The notes under the pieces were generated by a model. That model had not been told where the DNA came from. It saw only the letters and a list, made by a program, of their open reading frames with translations, and did no database searches. A DNA stretch of 64,000 nt. Origin: Piper betle. Its lineage: Eukaryota; Streptophyta; Magnoliopsida; Piperales; Piperaceae. Numbering within the stretch: the first letter of the stretch is position 1; every line of letters begins with the position of its first letter. The stretch spans positions 86,982-150,981 of the forward strand of contig JAURVB010010159.1 in NCBI GenBank assembly GCA_033002965.1, given 5' to 3'. This document shows positions 42,751 to 55,402 of this stretch, piece by piece. Position numbers and translations under genes: made by a program.

Positions 42751-44665
42751 ATGGCGGTGAAGACGTTGGACGCGACGGTGGCCGATTTCGACCATGTGTT
42801 CGCCGGATTCCGATCGGAGCACCACCCCACCAAGCTCCTCCTCTTCCTCGCCGACGTCGACCCCGCCACCTCCCTCAGCTGGTGCCCCGGTCCGTTCGCC
42901 TTCCTTTTTTTACCTCTCTCCTATCAGTCTCTCTTGAATTTGATTGCCTTTTGTTGTTACTGCGTGTGTTTATGTGTTTGTTTGATTAGTCGTGATTTGA
43001 GATAGCATGTCAGCAATTATGATGTTGAAAAGGTGCTGAATTTGTTGATATCAAGCTTATGTCTGTGGAGGGGTTGTGAGCCATTGAGTCATTGCTGGTA
43101 AAATTGAGGTTGCTTGTTCGTGATTTTGGAATAGGGTTTGAATCATTGCTGGTAAAATTGTTTGTATGTTGTGACGAAGTTAGGGTTAGATTTTTTTCTT
43201 TGTCGGTTCGTATGAAAATATTGTAAATAAAAAAATTTTCCTGCATGAAAATTTAAAAAATTTCTTTATATGTTTGGATAGCAGGAAATAATATGAAAAT
43301 GAAATATTCCTAAGCATCGGCAGTGTATCTCAAAATTTCCTCCAATTCTTTTTGTTTTTTATAAGAAAATGTTACTTTGTAAAACTTTTACGTAGAATTA
43401 CTTTGACTGAAATTAAAATTATTTTACCTAAATTTCAAGATATCCAAACACTGCAAAACCTTTTACTCGCAAATTTTACATTTCTTTCGTGCAATTCCAA
43501 CACAACCAAACAGACCCTCAAGGTAAAGTTTGGTTAATTTAATCGCTTGAAGAAGCAATAAAAGCTCACAGATTTAACGAAGTTGTCTGCTTTTCTAAAC
43601 AAGATCAGGATTTTTTAAGTTAATATGTTAGGCAAGTATAAGTCCACTACCTTTGCAACGAGACAATTTTTTGTTGTTCCATGTTGCAGTGTATATGGCT
43701 TATCTGCTCTGCCTAATCACATAGACATGAATATGTCGACCCGTACCCAAATCAAATATCTCCTAAGTCTATATTAATAGAGCTCCACACCACACGCAAC
43801 ATTTTTAACATTGCTTTTGGCTCAAATTTTAAAATATTTTATTGTTACCATTTGCTACTCTAAATTTGCTAACTAAATGCTGGCAATTTGGAGAATTTTT
43901 TGTTGGAAGGATGGCTGATTGATTTTATTGAATTGTTTTTTCATTATGAAAAGGTTGAATTGGTCGAGACTAGTTGTTGCTATTTGATAAAATACTGTAT
44001 CTTTAATGGAAAGTTATACATGAGTGAGCCAAGTTCAAGGAGAACTACTGTGGATGGTATAAAGTTGATCTGAAAATTTATAGCTTTTTAGTTTATCCTA
44101 CTCTTTGCTGGGTGAATAACTTTGTTGGCAACAGTGCCGTGATGAGCCCATCTCATGACACTTAGATCATAAGGAAAATTAGTATTAGTTTAAGAAAGAA
44201 GTATTTTTCAGTTCCAATCTAGAAATGATTCCTCATGACTGTTAAATCTTGGGTGCCAACTTCCCATGATCTGGTGGTGACGGTCTTTTTGCTGTAAACA
44301 TTTTCTTCATTGAGGCATATTTCTCAGCTATGGTACTGTTTTCAGTATTCTTTGTTGATAATTCCACCACGCTGCAGCTAATGGTGCACTCTTTTGTCAT
44401 AACATTCTCAGATTGTGTGAGGGCAGAACCAGTTATTTACAAGAAATTAGAAGCATCTTCCAAGGATATAGTCCTTCTCAGAGCGTATGTGGGCGACAGA
44501 GCCACCTACCGGAACCCTAGCCATCCATTTAGAAATGATGAGAAGTTCAAGCTCAAGGGAGTGCCTACTCTTATCCGGTGGGAGAACGACACCATTGCTG
44601 GGCGCCTCGAAGATTATGAAGCTCATATTGAAGCCAAGATTGACTCTCTCATAGCTGACAAATGA
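42751..44665 (+). CDS. Thioredoxin-like protein Clot (TXNDC17 family)
   Basis: Two exons, 42751-42889 and 44412-44665, joined in phase into 130 residues plus stop. Starts MAVKTLDATVADFD. The redox active site WCPDC spans the splice junction (SWCP at the end of exon 1; the split Asp codon and Cys in exon 2). The C-terminal segment carries the family's GVPTLIRW cis-proline strand. Clot proteins are small cytosolic thioredoxin-fold oxidoreductases that reduce disulfides with NADPH-thioredoxin reductase (family knowledge). Length matches the family. The single intron is about 1.5 kb. It is convergent with PSRP2, about 500 bp away. Confidence 0.94.
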
Positions 44666-45161
44666 CGGTCAGAATTATTGTCGTAACAATTAGGTGACTA
44701 ATAAATGGTTGTTATAATCCTACATTTTCATAAGAGTGTCCTAACAAATAAGGATATGTAGTGTCCTCCCTGAATTGATGTGGTCACTATTTACTATGTG
44801 AAAAATTTGCATCTTCCTGCAATGTCTTGTTCCTTGAATAAATGATCGAATACCTTCCTTCTTTGGCTAAGTTCTTTGTGTGGATTTAGTTCTGCATGCA
44901 TTGTTCTCGACTTTTTCAGAAAAACATACATCATTTTATCGTTGTTATCATCTTATCTCCTGCACAGGTGCATTTTTACATAGAAAAGTTGGAAACTTAG
45001 GTCACAGTTTACACATCAAGATGGGGAAATATCTCATAATAAACAACATATTTATGGAAAATGGTCTATCTACGACAAAAACCAAGACTTTCCCACGCCT
45101 GTAAAAAGAAAACAACTCCTTCTAGAGTACAAGATTATAAGTTTTCCATCTCCTTCCCTCG
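44666..45161. other. Shared 3' flank of convergent Clot and PSRP2 genes
   Basis: About 500 bp between two stop codons facing each other, expected to hold both 3' UTRs. No additional gene. Confidence 0.6.
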
Positions 45162-46980
45162 CTACGCTTTGTTTACACGAATATTTTGGCCTTCAAGTAG
45201 CTGGAGCCATCAAACACAAACAAATTAAAATCTGTGTATAAGCATTCAGGGGCACGCATGCATTTCTTGAGCTTGGCATTTCGTAAGCAACAGTGTGACA
45301 AACAAAATCTCAGAAAAATAGCTACATCTACAGAGGAAATGATGGTAACATATAATTCATGTTCACACCAATATATGCAATTGAAACAAGATTAAGACGT
45401 GGGTGAATTGATAAAGAAAACATCCTCTCCTATTAAATTTCTCGCATGCTGTACAAAAAAATTGATGGCAATAACATATAACATACACTGACACATATTT
45501 GACCCGGCATCCCGATTTTTCAGTAAGGGTACATGTACAATTAGTTTTAGAACCTCTCTACAGTCCATTTCCACTCAAAACCATAGTACTGTAAAGAAAG
45601 ATTGAACTTACAGCGTTGTTGAATTCTGTAATAGCAACTTCCACTTCTTCCTCGGAAGAAAAGGAAACAAACCCATAGCCACTTGATTTTGATGTTCCAG
45701 GCACTCGAGACACTTTGGCACCAAGAACTTTTCCCTTGTCAGAGAAGAACTTGGTGAGAGAGTCGGAAGTCACTGTCTTGGCAAGGTTTCCTACATAGAC
45801 TTTGTAGGGACTGTCAACAAATTTAGAGTCTTCTGCCTGAAGAAGGGATGCATTCAAGGGTTGCAAAGGTTTCTCTGTGACGTTTACTTTGATTTTTCTG
45901 CCTCCAATCTCCTGTGAGTTTGAAGAACAGACACATAAACAAAATGCTGATTTCATTCAAATGAACACGAAGATCTCTCCATAAACAAACAACACTTATC
46001 CCTTAGACACCATTCATGTCATCGTGCCCACAAAATAATTTGTATGTATACAAATAATCTATGTTGCCTATATTTAAATTCATATGAAACTACAGAGTGG
46101 ATAATAGATCTCCTAAATTACATTTATATAGAGAGTTATCAAGAGTGCAAATTTCTAATTAAAAGTAAGCTTATGACCTGTGGCTATTCAATTTGTTGTA
46201 AACTGTCTGTTTTGTGATCATGTTAAAAACTTGATCTCATTTTTTCTCTCTTCCCAGTATTACAGCACAAATAATTTCCATTTTAAAAACTCACTCATCG
46301 CCAATTTTCCTGACATACGCCATCTAATCAAATACAAAATAGCATATTGATGATGCAAATTCCACAGCTGATATAAGGGTAGACAATGATGATGAACATG
46401 AACATATATTGCAAAACAAAAATATGCTAATGGCGGAAATAGTTACTGTGTCGTTCAGTTTCTCAATGGCAGCATTCGCATCCTCCACCGAGCTCATGGT
46501 CACAAAGGCAAACCGGCGGCTCCTTCCAGAGTACTTATCATACATAACCTGCATCAAACAAGCATCAACTTCACAAACCCACACACTCCATCATCTTGAA
46601 TTTGTAAAATATGACACTTGATAAGTCCCATCCAAAAAAATATTTAATCTTGAACATATTTTGGTCACCATTGCCATTACCTCGGCTTTCACCACAGCAC
46701 CGCACTCTTCAAACACGCCTCGGAGCTCATCGTTGTCCACGTTTCTGGGTATGTTCCCGACGTACAGCCGCCGCGCGGCTTCGGGTTCCTTTGCCGCCGC
46801 GTCCTGGACCATCGCCCGGACCCTCCACGGCGTCGCACTGGGCTTGGCGGAGGCGAAGGAAAAGCGGGACTTGCGGACGCATCGAGGTATGGAAGCCACC
46901 GCGCTCTTGCGAAATGGCCGCGGTGCGGCAGCGTTGAGAGGGTGACGGGATAGGAGATGGGAGGCTGAAATGGCCGCCAT
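45162..46980 (-). CDS. PSRP2: Plastid RNA-binding protein PSRP2 (30S-associated, cS22)
   Basis: Exons 46980-46681, 46548-46447, 45911-45612 and a 39-nt last exon 45200-45162; 741 nt, 246 residues. The N-terminus (about 55 residues, Ala/Arg/Ser-rich, no acidic residues early) is a chloroplast transit peptide. Two RRM domains follow: RRM1 with RNP2 RLYVGNIP and RNP1 RRFAFVTM, RRM2 with KVYVGNLA and SGYGFVSF. The linker contains FVDSPYKVYVGNLAKTVT, characteristic of plastid-specific ribosomal protein 2. The final exon gives LLEGQNIRVNKA, the conserved C-terminus, which fixes the short last exon; without it the frame would end in an unrelated tail. The protein binds plastid RNA and associates with the small ribosomal subunit (family knowledge). 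Confidence 0.93.
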
Positions 46981-48754
46981 TACGCCGGCGGGGAGCTGAG
47001 GCGGTGGCCGGCGGCGAGCGGGTTAGGAAGGAGAGAGGTGGGAGGAAGGTTTATCCCGTTGCCTTGAGGGGATGGAATGGGTTCTGATATTTCTTTGAAT
47101 ACATGTACATTCGGAAAATATCATAAATATTCGCATTTTAAGGTTTTTTTTTAAATAATATAAATTTATAAAACTATATTAAAAATAATTATTTTAAAAT
47201 TTTTTGGATCGATTATTTTTTAAATAATGATAAAAATACTTATAAGATTTATTTTTATTAATACTAAAATATATAATAGATAAAACTCATAATTTTTTAC
47301 TAATTATATATATAAATAAAAAATTAATTGATAAATATTAAATAGAATATAAGACTATATTAATGATGAGTTAAAGAATAACAAATTATTGAATTTTGGA
47401 TAATTAAAAATAAAATTAAATTTTAGGCCATAAGAAATAAAAAAGAAAAAAATAAATATATTTTTAGATGTTCTTAGTTTTAATTTGAAATTGTCATGTG
47501 TTATTAAAAATTATAATGTTTGTTTTATCCACTGCATTTTTATTATAATTATTTTTATAAAAAATTGGAATATCATTCATTATATAAAACACAAAAAAAA
47601 CATGTTTGAAAAAATTAAATTTAAATTAAAGGTATTTAATTAATAAAATAAATATTATGAGTAAAATATTTTTAAAATATATTAATTGGCTATATGCGAC
47701 AACAAAATTTTTATATCGGGCTATATTTAAATATAAAATTTTAATTTTAATTATTTACAATATAAAATATTAAAATTTTATTACTTATGATATTTTGCGT
47801 AGGATTTCACTTTGGATGGGTTTAAAATAAGGACAAACATTTCGCCATGTTCATAAATATCCAAAAGTCAAAACTTTTATCATAGCTAGATCTCCGATTT
47901 TCATTTCACATGTAACTAATTTATATATTTTAAATATATTTGATTCATAATTTTTATTTTATCGACATAAATACTCTAAACTTAACTTCACATTTTTTAA
48001 ACATATTTTTCTTACATTTTATATGATGAATAATATTTTATTTTTATTTTTTTCAAATTAAAAATATATTAGATTAAACAAGAATTATAATTTCTAAAAA
48101 AATATAAAGAGTTTAAATTCAAATTTTAAGCACCCAAAATTTATAAATTACTTTTCTTTTTTTGAATTATGATTGTTTAAATTTTTTAAAAAAATAAAAA
48201 ATATTAATTTTGCTTTTCAACTAATCAACAATATAATTTTAGAGCTTATTCATCATTTATTATCCACTTTTTATTTTTATATATGAAGTTAGTAAAAATT
48301 ATTACTTTTATTTATTGTCTACATTGTCCTTAATAAAAAATAAGATTTTTATGACATTTTTGTTATTAGATGAAAAATAATGAGCTTTGGTTATAATTGA
48401 TATGAAAGTTTTAAAAATGGCTATATGTGATATAATTTTGAAATTTGATATATAGACATCTATGATATTTTCCTTTTAAGTAATTTTGATATATTGTATT
48501 TAAAATGACAAAGGTTATTTTGTGTTAGCGTAAGATGATAACAATTAACAAATATATTAGCTCAAAGTAGATTTGATCAATACTTTAAATCACGTGATTG
48601 TATTTTTTTGTAAAAAATCATGATGATATATTTACTTGATGTGACCTACGTCGGCATATGTTAATACTAGTTTTTCTTATTTTAAATTAATGGGATCTAA
48701 TATAAATTATGATTGTTTTAGTTTATTTATTTTTCACCCTACGCATGCCGTGCA
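46981..48754. other. PSRP2 promoter/leader, then AT-rich intergenic DNA
   Basis: The first ~110 bases are GC-rich leader. The remaining ~1.6 kb is extremely AT-rich with many short homopolymers and no recognisable gene. Confidence 0.6.
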
Positions 48755-48759
48755 TAAAG

Positions 48760-51700
48760 TGTAAAACCCGTAACTCAAGTCAGAGTTTTACGGGAGTAAA
48801 CTAGTCGGTTCAACCGTTGGTTCGAGTCGAGTCAGCTTCATTGACCGCAAGCTGAGTTGGGGCCAACTGTGACTTATGAGCAATGAGGGTCATGTATGCT
48901 CAAGTGTACGATGATAATGTCTAAAAGATGATGAAAATGGGTTATCAAGTATATGGAGGTATACAGTATTAATTATTATTTTTATTTGATCGTAGAAATA
49001 GTTTTAGACCGAATAATGCGTTAGGACGCGTTAGGACACGTTGGATTATATTCGGGTGGGTTATTAGTTATAGAGCATGCCATTTAGATGTTGTTGTGTT
49101 TGTTTTATTTTATGGAATTTTTTTCATATTTTTTTCTAGATTTTTTTAGAATTTATTACGAACTAGTTATTATTTTGACTCGAGTATGAATCGAGTCCAT
49201 ACTTATTTACGAAACTGCCATTGAGAGTATATTTTCTCCCTCCCGACACTTACCCTCACAAAACACTCGCCGTTGTGTGCCGCCGCCGTAGCCGACACCG
49301 GACTGCCGCCGATCGACACTGCGCCGCCTTGCTGCGCTGTCGCCGTGCCGGCGTGCTGCCGCGATGCCACAAAGCCACCTCAGCCGTCACCACTTCGGGC
49401 CGGATTCCGTCGCCGTTCGGTCGCCGTTGCCACCGCTGGGTCGCCGTCACTGCCGCTGTGACCACCAGTCTCACCCTCTCGTCGTCGCCGACGTTTCCCC
49501 CACCATCCCGAGCGCCATCAAGGCCGGCTGCAGCCTCGATCGGAGCACGCCGCGTGCCGACAGCCATCGCCGCCCTGGCTGCTTTGTTTGACACCACCAT
49601 TGGACCAAGCTCGTCGAGCTGGTGCCGATAGACCCCATAATTGCCCCGTCCCGAACCATCGCCGGAAAACCGCTGGAATCTGCCGGAAAACTGCCGACAC
49701 TCGCCATAACCGCTGGAAAATTGGATTCGTGGGAAATTCGCCAGATCATCCGCCGAACACACCCGGTCCAATCTGATCAGACTTCGGACGCCGCTAGGTG
49801 CCGAATTCGAGTTTCGAGCCACGAAACGGAAACCCTAGCCGTCGCCGATTTTCGACGACGTGAGGTATAATTTATTTTAACTTAATTATTTGAAAGTATT
49901 GATTATTAGAATTGCATGCTAGGATTGGTGAATTGTGTGTTATAATAATATATATAAATGTAGATTTGATTAAGGATAAATTGTGAAATTTGTTTGATTG
50001 AGTGGTGTTAAAAATAGAGGCTAAGAAACTAATTAGGGTAACTAGGTAATGATCATGATCTAATGCAAACTAGCCTAAGTAGACTTGCTAGAATTGATAT
50101 AAGTTGATGTGTGTTGATTGATGCGTGATTGTGTTGATTGTGTGTGCATGCTATAGGATGTGTGATTCATCATGCAGGCATTAGTTTTTAGCCTGATTGT
50201 GTAGGTACGGTGTAGGAGCTCACCGCCTAGGCGCGTGGACCCGTCTGGAGCTTCTACCAGGTCCGTTTAAGACTCGTTCTCTATTTTTACGCTATTCTAT
50301 TGTGTATTTGATTTATCATGTGCAGGACGAGTTAAGTGGCGTTTTATCGGATCCCACTTAACTCGGGCCATTTAGCCAACAGGTTTTTCTGATTAATAAC
50401 CCTCGAGGATGAGATCCCTCGAGTTTGTTTTCGAACTTCAGATCCAGCTCAAGTTACCTTCGGGCCTATTGTATAAATCCCAACCCAGGCCTATATATAT
50501 AGTTTTGGCATTTTCGGTGAGAGATGGGATGAGGGTTACTTGCGGCCACGTCTTCAGATAGGGCGTATGCTCGGAAGAGCGGGCTCTGGAGCTGGGGAGA
50601 ACCCACTTCGTTCCCGAAGGATCCGAACAACTGCACCTTTGAGTTCCTCAAACCCGGAGAAGTGTGGAGGTTTACAGGTACTGCAATGCAGCGCATGTCT
50701 AGACTTGTGGTTCAAAGGGTACTGAAGGCGACTACCTGAGAGTGCTCGGCCTTTGTGCTCAAGGCCGAGGAGTAATATGGAAGGTGCAGAGGGCGGTAAG
50801 GAATGAAATTTGATGCGAGAAGCGATAGAGAATTTGTAACACCCCAAATCCGGTTCACACTCGTGAACCAAACCGGCATGTTACAGGCCCCGGTTAGGTC
50901 GGCTAACCCGAACCTAACTCGTGCGGATCCAATCTCGGCGTCTTAAGATGAAGATCCAACTTGCTATATGTATGTATGAATGCATAAAACCCTAACAGGA
51001 CACTACATGGATGACATGCAACCAATTTTCACACCAACACAATTACAATCAAAATTAGTAAAAATTCTAAAACGAAAGGGACAGAATTTCCCCTAAAAAT
51101 GTAATTAGGGGCCACCCTGTCAAAATCATATATTCAAGCATATATACGCATAGCAACAATAGCATTCACACAGACTTCTAATCTACTATATTCATCATTC
51201 TCTGAACTTTGGGTCCTAACCCATCACACTTTTGCTGCGCTATTCTGATCATTTCATTTCATGTCATTGTCATGCCTCAAATATTTAATCATAGCATGTT
51301 TATAAAATAACATCATAAACAAAACATTAAACATTCAATCACCCAATGTGTGTGTGCAGAAGACCTTATTGCTCCTCCGTCCTGGCCGGCACATCCATCT
51401 CGTGCTTATCACCTACATATATATAGGAAAAACGTCAGTAACAAGCGTTACTGGTCCGAAAAGAAAATAACTATAACAAACTGGCTATGAGAGCAAACTC
51501 TCATATGAAAGAAAACAACATATACTCCACGTGAACACTCTGAAGGGCACTACTGAGGAGCCACTGGGCTGCAGACCCGGTAGCATCCCGAACTTACTGA
51601 TCTGCTGCTGGTACTGTGCCGCTCTCGACACTTCTTTTTCAGTACTTCTCGTGAAACTTTATCCTAAGCCCTCTCCTTACCTCCATATTTCTCCTGGCCT

Positions 51701-54578
51701 TGAGCACGAAGGCCGAGTACTCTCAGGCAGTCGCCTTTAGTACCCTTTGAACCACAAGTCCGGACATGCGCTGTACTAAACAGTACCCGTAAACCTCCAC
51801 GTTCTCCGGGTGTGAGGAACTCAAACGCGGAGTTGTCAGGATCCCTCGGGAATGGAACAGTCCGCTGGCACTAATCCAGAGCCCGCTTTGACTGTCACGG
51901 CATCCTCTGCATGGTACATGCAGTCGATTTCTCCATCTCTCGTCTCACTGAAAACGCGAAAACTACATATATATATATATAGGGCTGGGTAGGGATTTAT
52001 ATAATAGGCCCGAAGGCAACTTTTGGTGGATCTTGTTTTCGAAATCAACCTCGAGGGATCTCATTCTCGAGGGGTTATTAATCCGGAAAATATTCGGTTG
52101 AATGGCCCGAGTTAAGTGGGATCCGATAAAACGCCACTTAACCCGTCCTGCAGACAATAAATCAAACATACAATAGAAAAGATCATAAAATCAGAGAGAG
52201 TCCTAACGGACCTGGTAGAAGCTCCAAGCGTGTCATCGCGCCTAGGCGGCGAGCTCCTACTCCGTACCTACACATCAAAACTAAATACTAATGCCCACTA
52301 ACTACATGATGCATCAAAATCAATGAATCACACACAACACCATCATCATCCATCACAATGACCAATCAGATAATCATAAAAGTAAATAATCCTAACTCGT
52401 CCTATTCATACCAATTTTACTGTGTTTTTCTAAGTTATCTCGTGATCACTTATCATGCTGAGACTCGATCTACCTCATTAGATCACTTACTATTCATTCG
52501 CAATTACCCAACTCATACAATCATCCATTTACTCATAATTAGGCATTACTCATGACGGTTAATCAAATCTAGCATACTGTGCTAACATTCATCATGACAA
52601 CTAGTTAATTCTAGCATGCTATGCTAACAATCATAATCAATTTTAAATAACTCAATCGGAGGTAATTATACCTCACGTTGTCGACAATCGGCGACGGTTA
52701 TGGTTCCGCCGCGTGTCTCGGAACTCAAATTCGGCGCTCATCGGCGTCCGAAGCTCGATCGGGTTCGACTGGGTGAGCCCCGCGGAAGATCTGGTAAATT
52801 CCAGAAATTCCAGTTTTTCGGCAATTTTCTGGCAGCTGCTAGCGGTTTCCGGTGGCTTCCGGTGGTTCCCGGCGGCAATCGCCTGTGGCGTCTATTGGCC
52901 GGAAAGTGGTCGTGTTGGGTACCCTCGGAACCGGCTCGGCGAGCCCGACTTATCTACGAGGTCGACGCGGCCAATGGAGGCGGCAGCTCGCCGGAAAATG
53001 GAAAAACAGAGCCGGTGGTGATGGGTGGCTAGATCCGGTCGGCCAGGGCGGCGATGGCCTTTGCTCCGGTCGGGGAAGGTCGCTGGAGGGTCAAGGATGT
53101 CGAGCCGACCACCTGATCGTGGTAGCGACGGTCGGCGACAGAGCGATCGGCGAAGAAAGAGCTGCGTCGCCGCGGCGATTCCTCGCGTTGTGGCGACCGG
53201 ACTGTGGCCGGTCATGGTCGTGGCGGCACAGCGACGCCGTGGCGGGGCTAGGGGGCGACGATCGGCGGCCGAGCGGGCGTCCACGGCAGCGGCGGCAGCA
53301 TGCACAGTGGCGGCGCGCGGCAAGGGTTTGGGGAAGAAGAAAGGAAAGGTCGGGGGTGTGTGTGGTGGCAAACTTGTAATTAAGACTTGTCTCGTCTCCG
53401 GCTCGAGTCAAGTATAATAACTAAGTCGTATTAAATCCTAAAAAAATTCATAAAAATCGGGAAAAATCCCGTAAAATCAAACAACACCAAAAAAATCATA
53501 ATGATATGCTCTAGAACTATCAACCCACCCAAAATGCCCGTAACGCGTCCTAACGCGGTAAACGGCCTAAAACTAATTCTACGATCCATTATATATCATA
53601 ATAAACAAATGAACTACATACTCTCTTATATTCTGATAACTCATTCTTTTCTGCTGTGTTCATGACGTTATCATCATATACTTGGGTACACATGACCCTC
53701 ATGGCTCATACACGAGACCGGCGTCAGCTCAAGTACACGTGTTCTGAAATTGATTCGACTCGAAAATAATAATGATCGACCCGACCGGTTCTGAATATAA
53801 AACCCTAACTCAAATCGTGGGTTTTACAGAAATGGCCAAGGTATGAGAATGAGAAAGAAAGGGGGACGCTGTCGACCCGAGGGCGACGGCCTGACGGCGA
53901 CGGCTCCCGTATGTGCCCTGATGAGAGTTATTGAGGAAGTATATAGTTTTGATTCAACAAGAGAGCTTGCTCTCCTGTGCCAGATTGATATTAGTTATTT
54001 TTCGGGCCGGTAACACTCGTTACTGACGGTTTTTCTATATATATGTAGGTGAGGAATGCGAGTGATGAAAGCTGTCAGGACTGCGGAGGAGCAGCACGGA
54101 ACCGCGCACACATGTACCTGCCACGTGTAACGTATAATGATGGTGTGTTATTGTTATGTAAAATGATAATTTTGATGTGTTTGCTTGAATGAATTACTTG
54201 TTATGAAACGAACTGATAAATATGAATGAGTAGGGAGCCTTGGAGTTCAGACTCGGCTCAGGTAAAAACAAATGAGATAATGATTGAATGTCATGGTAGA
54301 TTGTTATGTGTTATCGTATTTTCATAAAATAGTATATATTTTCTTTTGGTTTCTCATTTGTTGTTTTGTCTTGTCTTTGCTTGCACGTCATGGCATGCAT
54401 GTAGGACTCCATTAGAATCCAATTGTTCCCATTCATGCATTTTATATTTGCATCTCCATCTTGAGACGCCGAGAGTAGATCCAGGTCGGCTTAACCAAAT
54501 CTAGTAGATTAACGAACGGTTCGGTCGCCGGTGACATTTCCGGGTTGGTTCACGGGTGAGCCGAAACGGGGTGTTACA
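48760..54578 (-). mobile_element. Solo LTR in reverse orientation, split by a nested solo LTR
   Basis: Reading on the minus strand it starts TGTAACACCCCGTTTCGGCT and ends in GGGTTTTACA. The target duplication TAAAG is perfect (48755-48759 and 54579-54583). Without the nested LTR it is about 2.8 kb. Its 5' end belongs to the CGTTTCGG subfamily, shared with the chimeric LTR at 20938. A CpG-rich zone lies at about 49250-49860. No coding domain. Confidence 0.92.
50835..53828 (+). mobile_element. Nested solo LTR, ~2.99 kb, AAATCCGG subfamily
   Basis: Same termini and overall sequence as the solo LTR at 37585. Flanks are GAATT (50830-50834) and GAAAT (53829-53833), a 5-bp duplication with one later change; the equivalent uninterrupted site in the chimeric LTR near 21680 reads (reverse complement) GAAATGGCCGAGG, supporting GAAAT as the original. 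Its insertion postdates the host LTR. Confidence 0.92.
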
Positions 54579-54583
54579 TAAAG

Positions 54584-55402
54584 GGTATTAGGAATATAGA
54601 TTATAAATTAAAATTTAAATAATTATAAATAATAAGATTTTTGATGGTTTGACATTTTTTTTATAACAACCTTTTTTATCTAGGTTGTGGGACATCCAAT
54701 GCAGAAATGGGTAAGGTTGACTATTTTAATTTATAATTAATTAAAATAATTAGTACTTATTAAAAATATTCATAGATAGGATAGGAAGTTTTGTTTTTTA
54801 TGTAATTAATTGAAACTTAAAATTACAACTCATATTACTTTAGAAAGAAAAAGATTTATTTTCATAAGTTGATGAAGTTTTTTTGCTTAATTATTGATTG
54901 ATTCGCGATCGAACTTGTACTGTTATAGGCTTGACTAAGAATTCAATAATGGCAACAATTAATAGATAATAGCTAAAATAATAAAAAAACAATTATATTA
55001 TAACAATTATATCTTATAATTATATAAAAAGTAGACACTTAGGCCAACTTGAACAATAACAATAACAATAATAATAATAATAATAATAATAATAAGTTAA
55101 TATAATAAATAAATAAATAAATAATAAAACCAATAATCCGACCAATAGATGACCCTAAGAATTAAGACCGACTAACGACCCGTTTACCCGGGCGGCGGCG
55201 AAAAATGGCGCGAGGGCTAAAACGCGCGAAACAAAGTGTGTCCCCAATCGTCTGCGCCGCGCCCTAAAACCTTCCTCTCAACCCCTTCCATGGCGGATTC
55301 ACAATCCCCCCACCCCCATCTTCGGAATCCATTCACGCCCACACTTTGTATGTAGTTTTTGTTTCTCGGCCGACATAGCTGCTACTCTGGTTTTCCGCGG
55401 AC
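54584..55402. other. Intergenic DNA and TOP6B leader
   Basis: AT-rich with a compound AAC/AAT microsatellite at about 55054-55095. It becomes GC-rich from about 55190, where the TOP6B core promoter and 5' UTR should lie. Confidence 0.6.
55224..55231 (-). promoter_or_regulatory. Putative E2F site upstream of TOP6B
   Basis: GCGCGAAA, i.e. TTTCGCGC on the minus strand, fits the E2F consensus TTTSSCGC. It lies about 170 bp upstream of the ATG of a gene needed for endoreduplication. A single match could be chance. Confidence 0.35.

Noticed and set aside
52852..53417. Long overlapping frames in the CpG-rich part of the nested LTR
   Set aside because: Present on both strands inside a non-coding LTR and not kept in the same frame in the sister LTR at 39500-40100.
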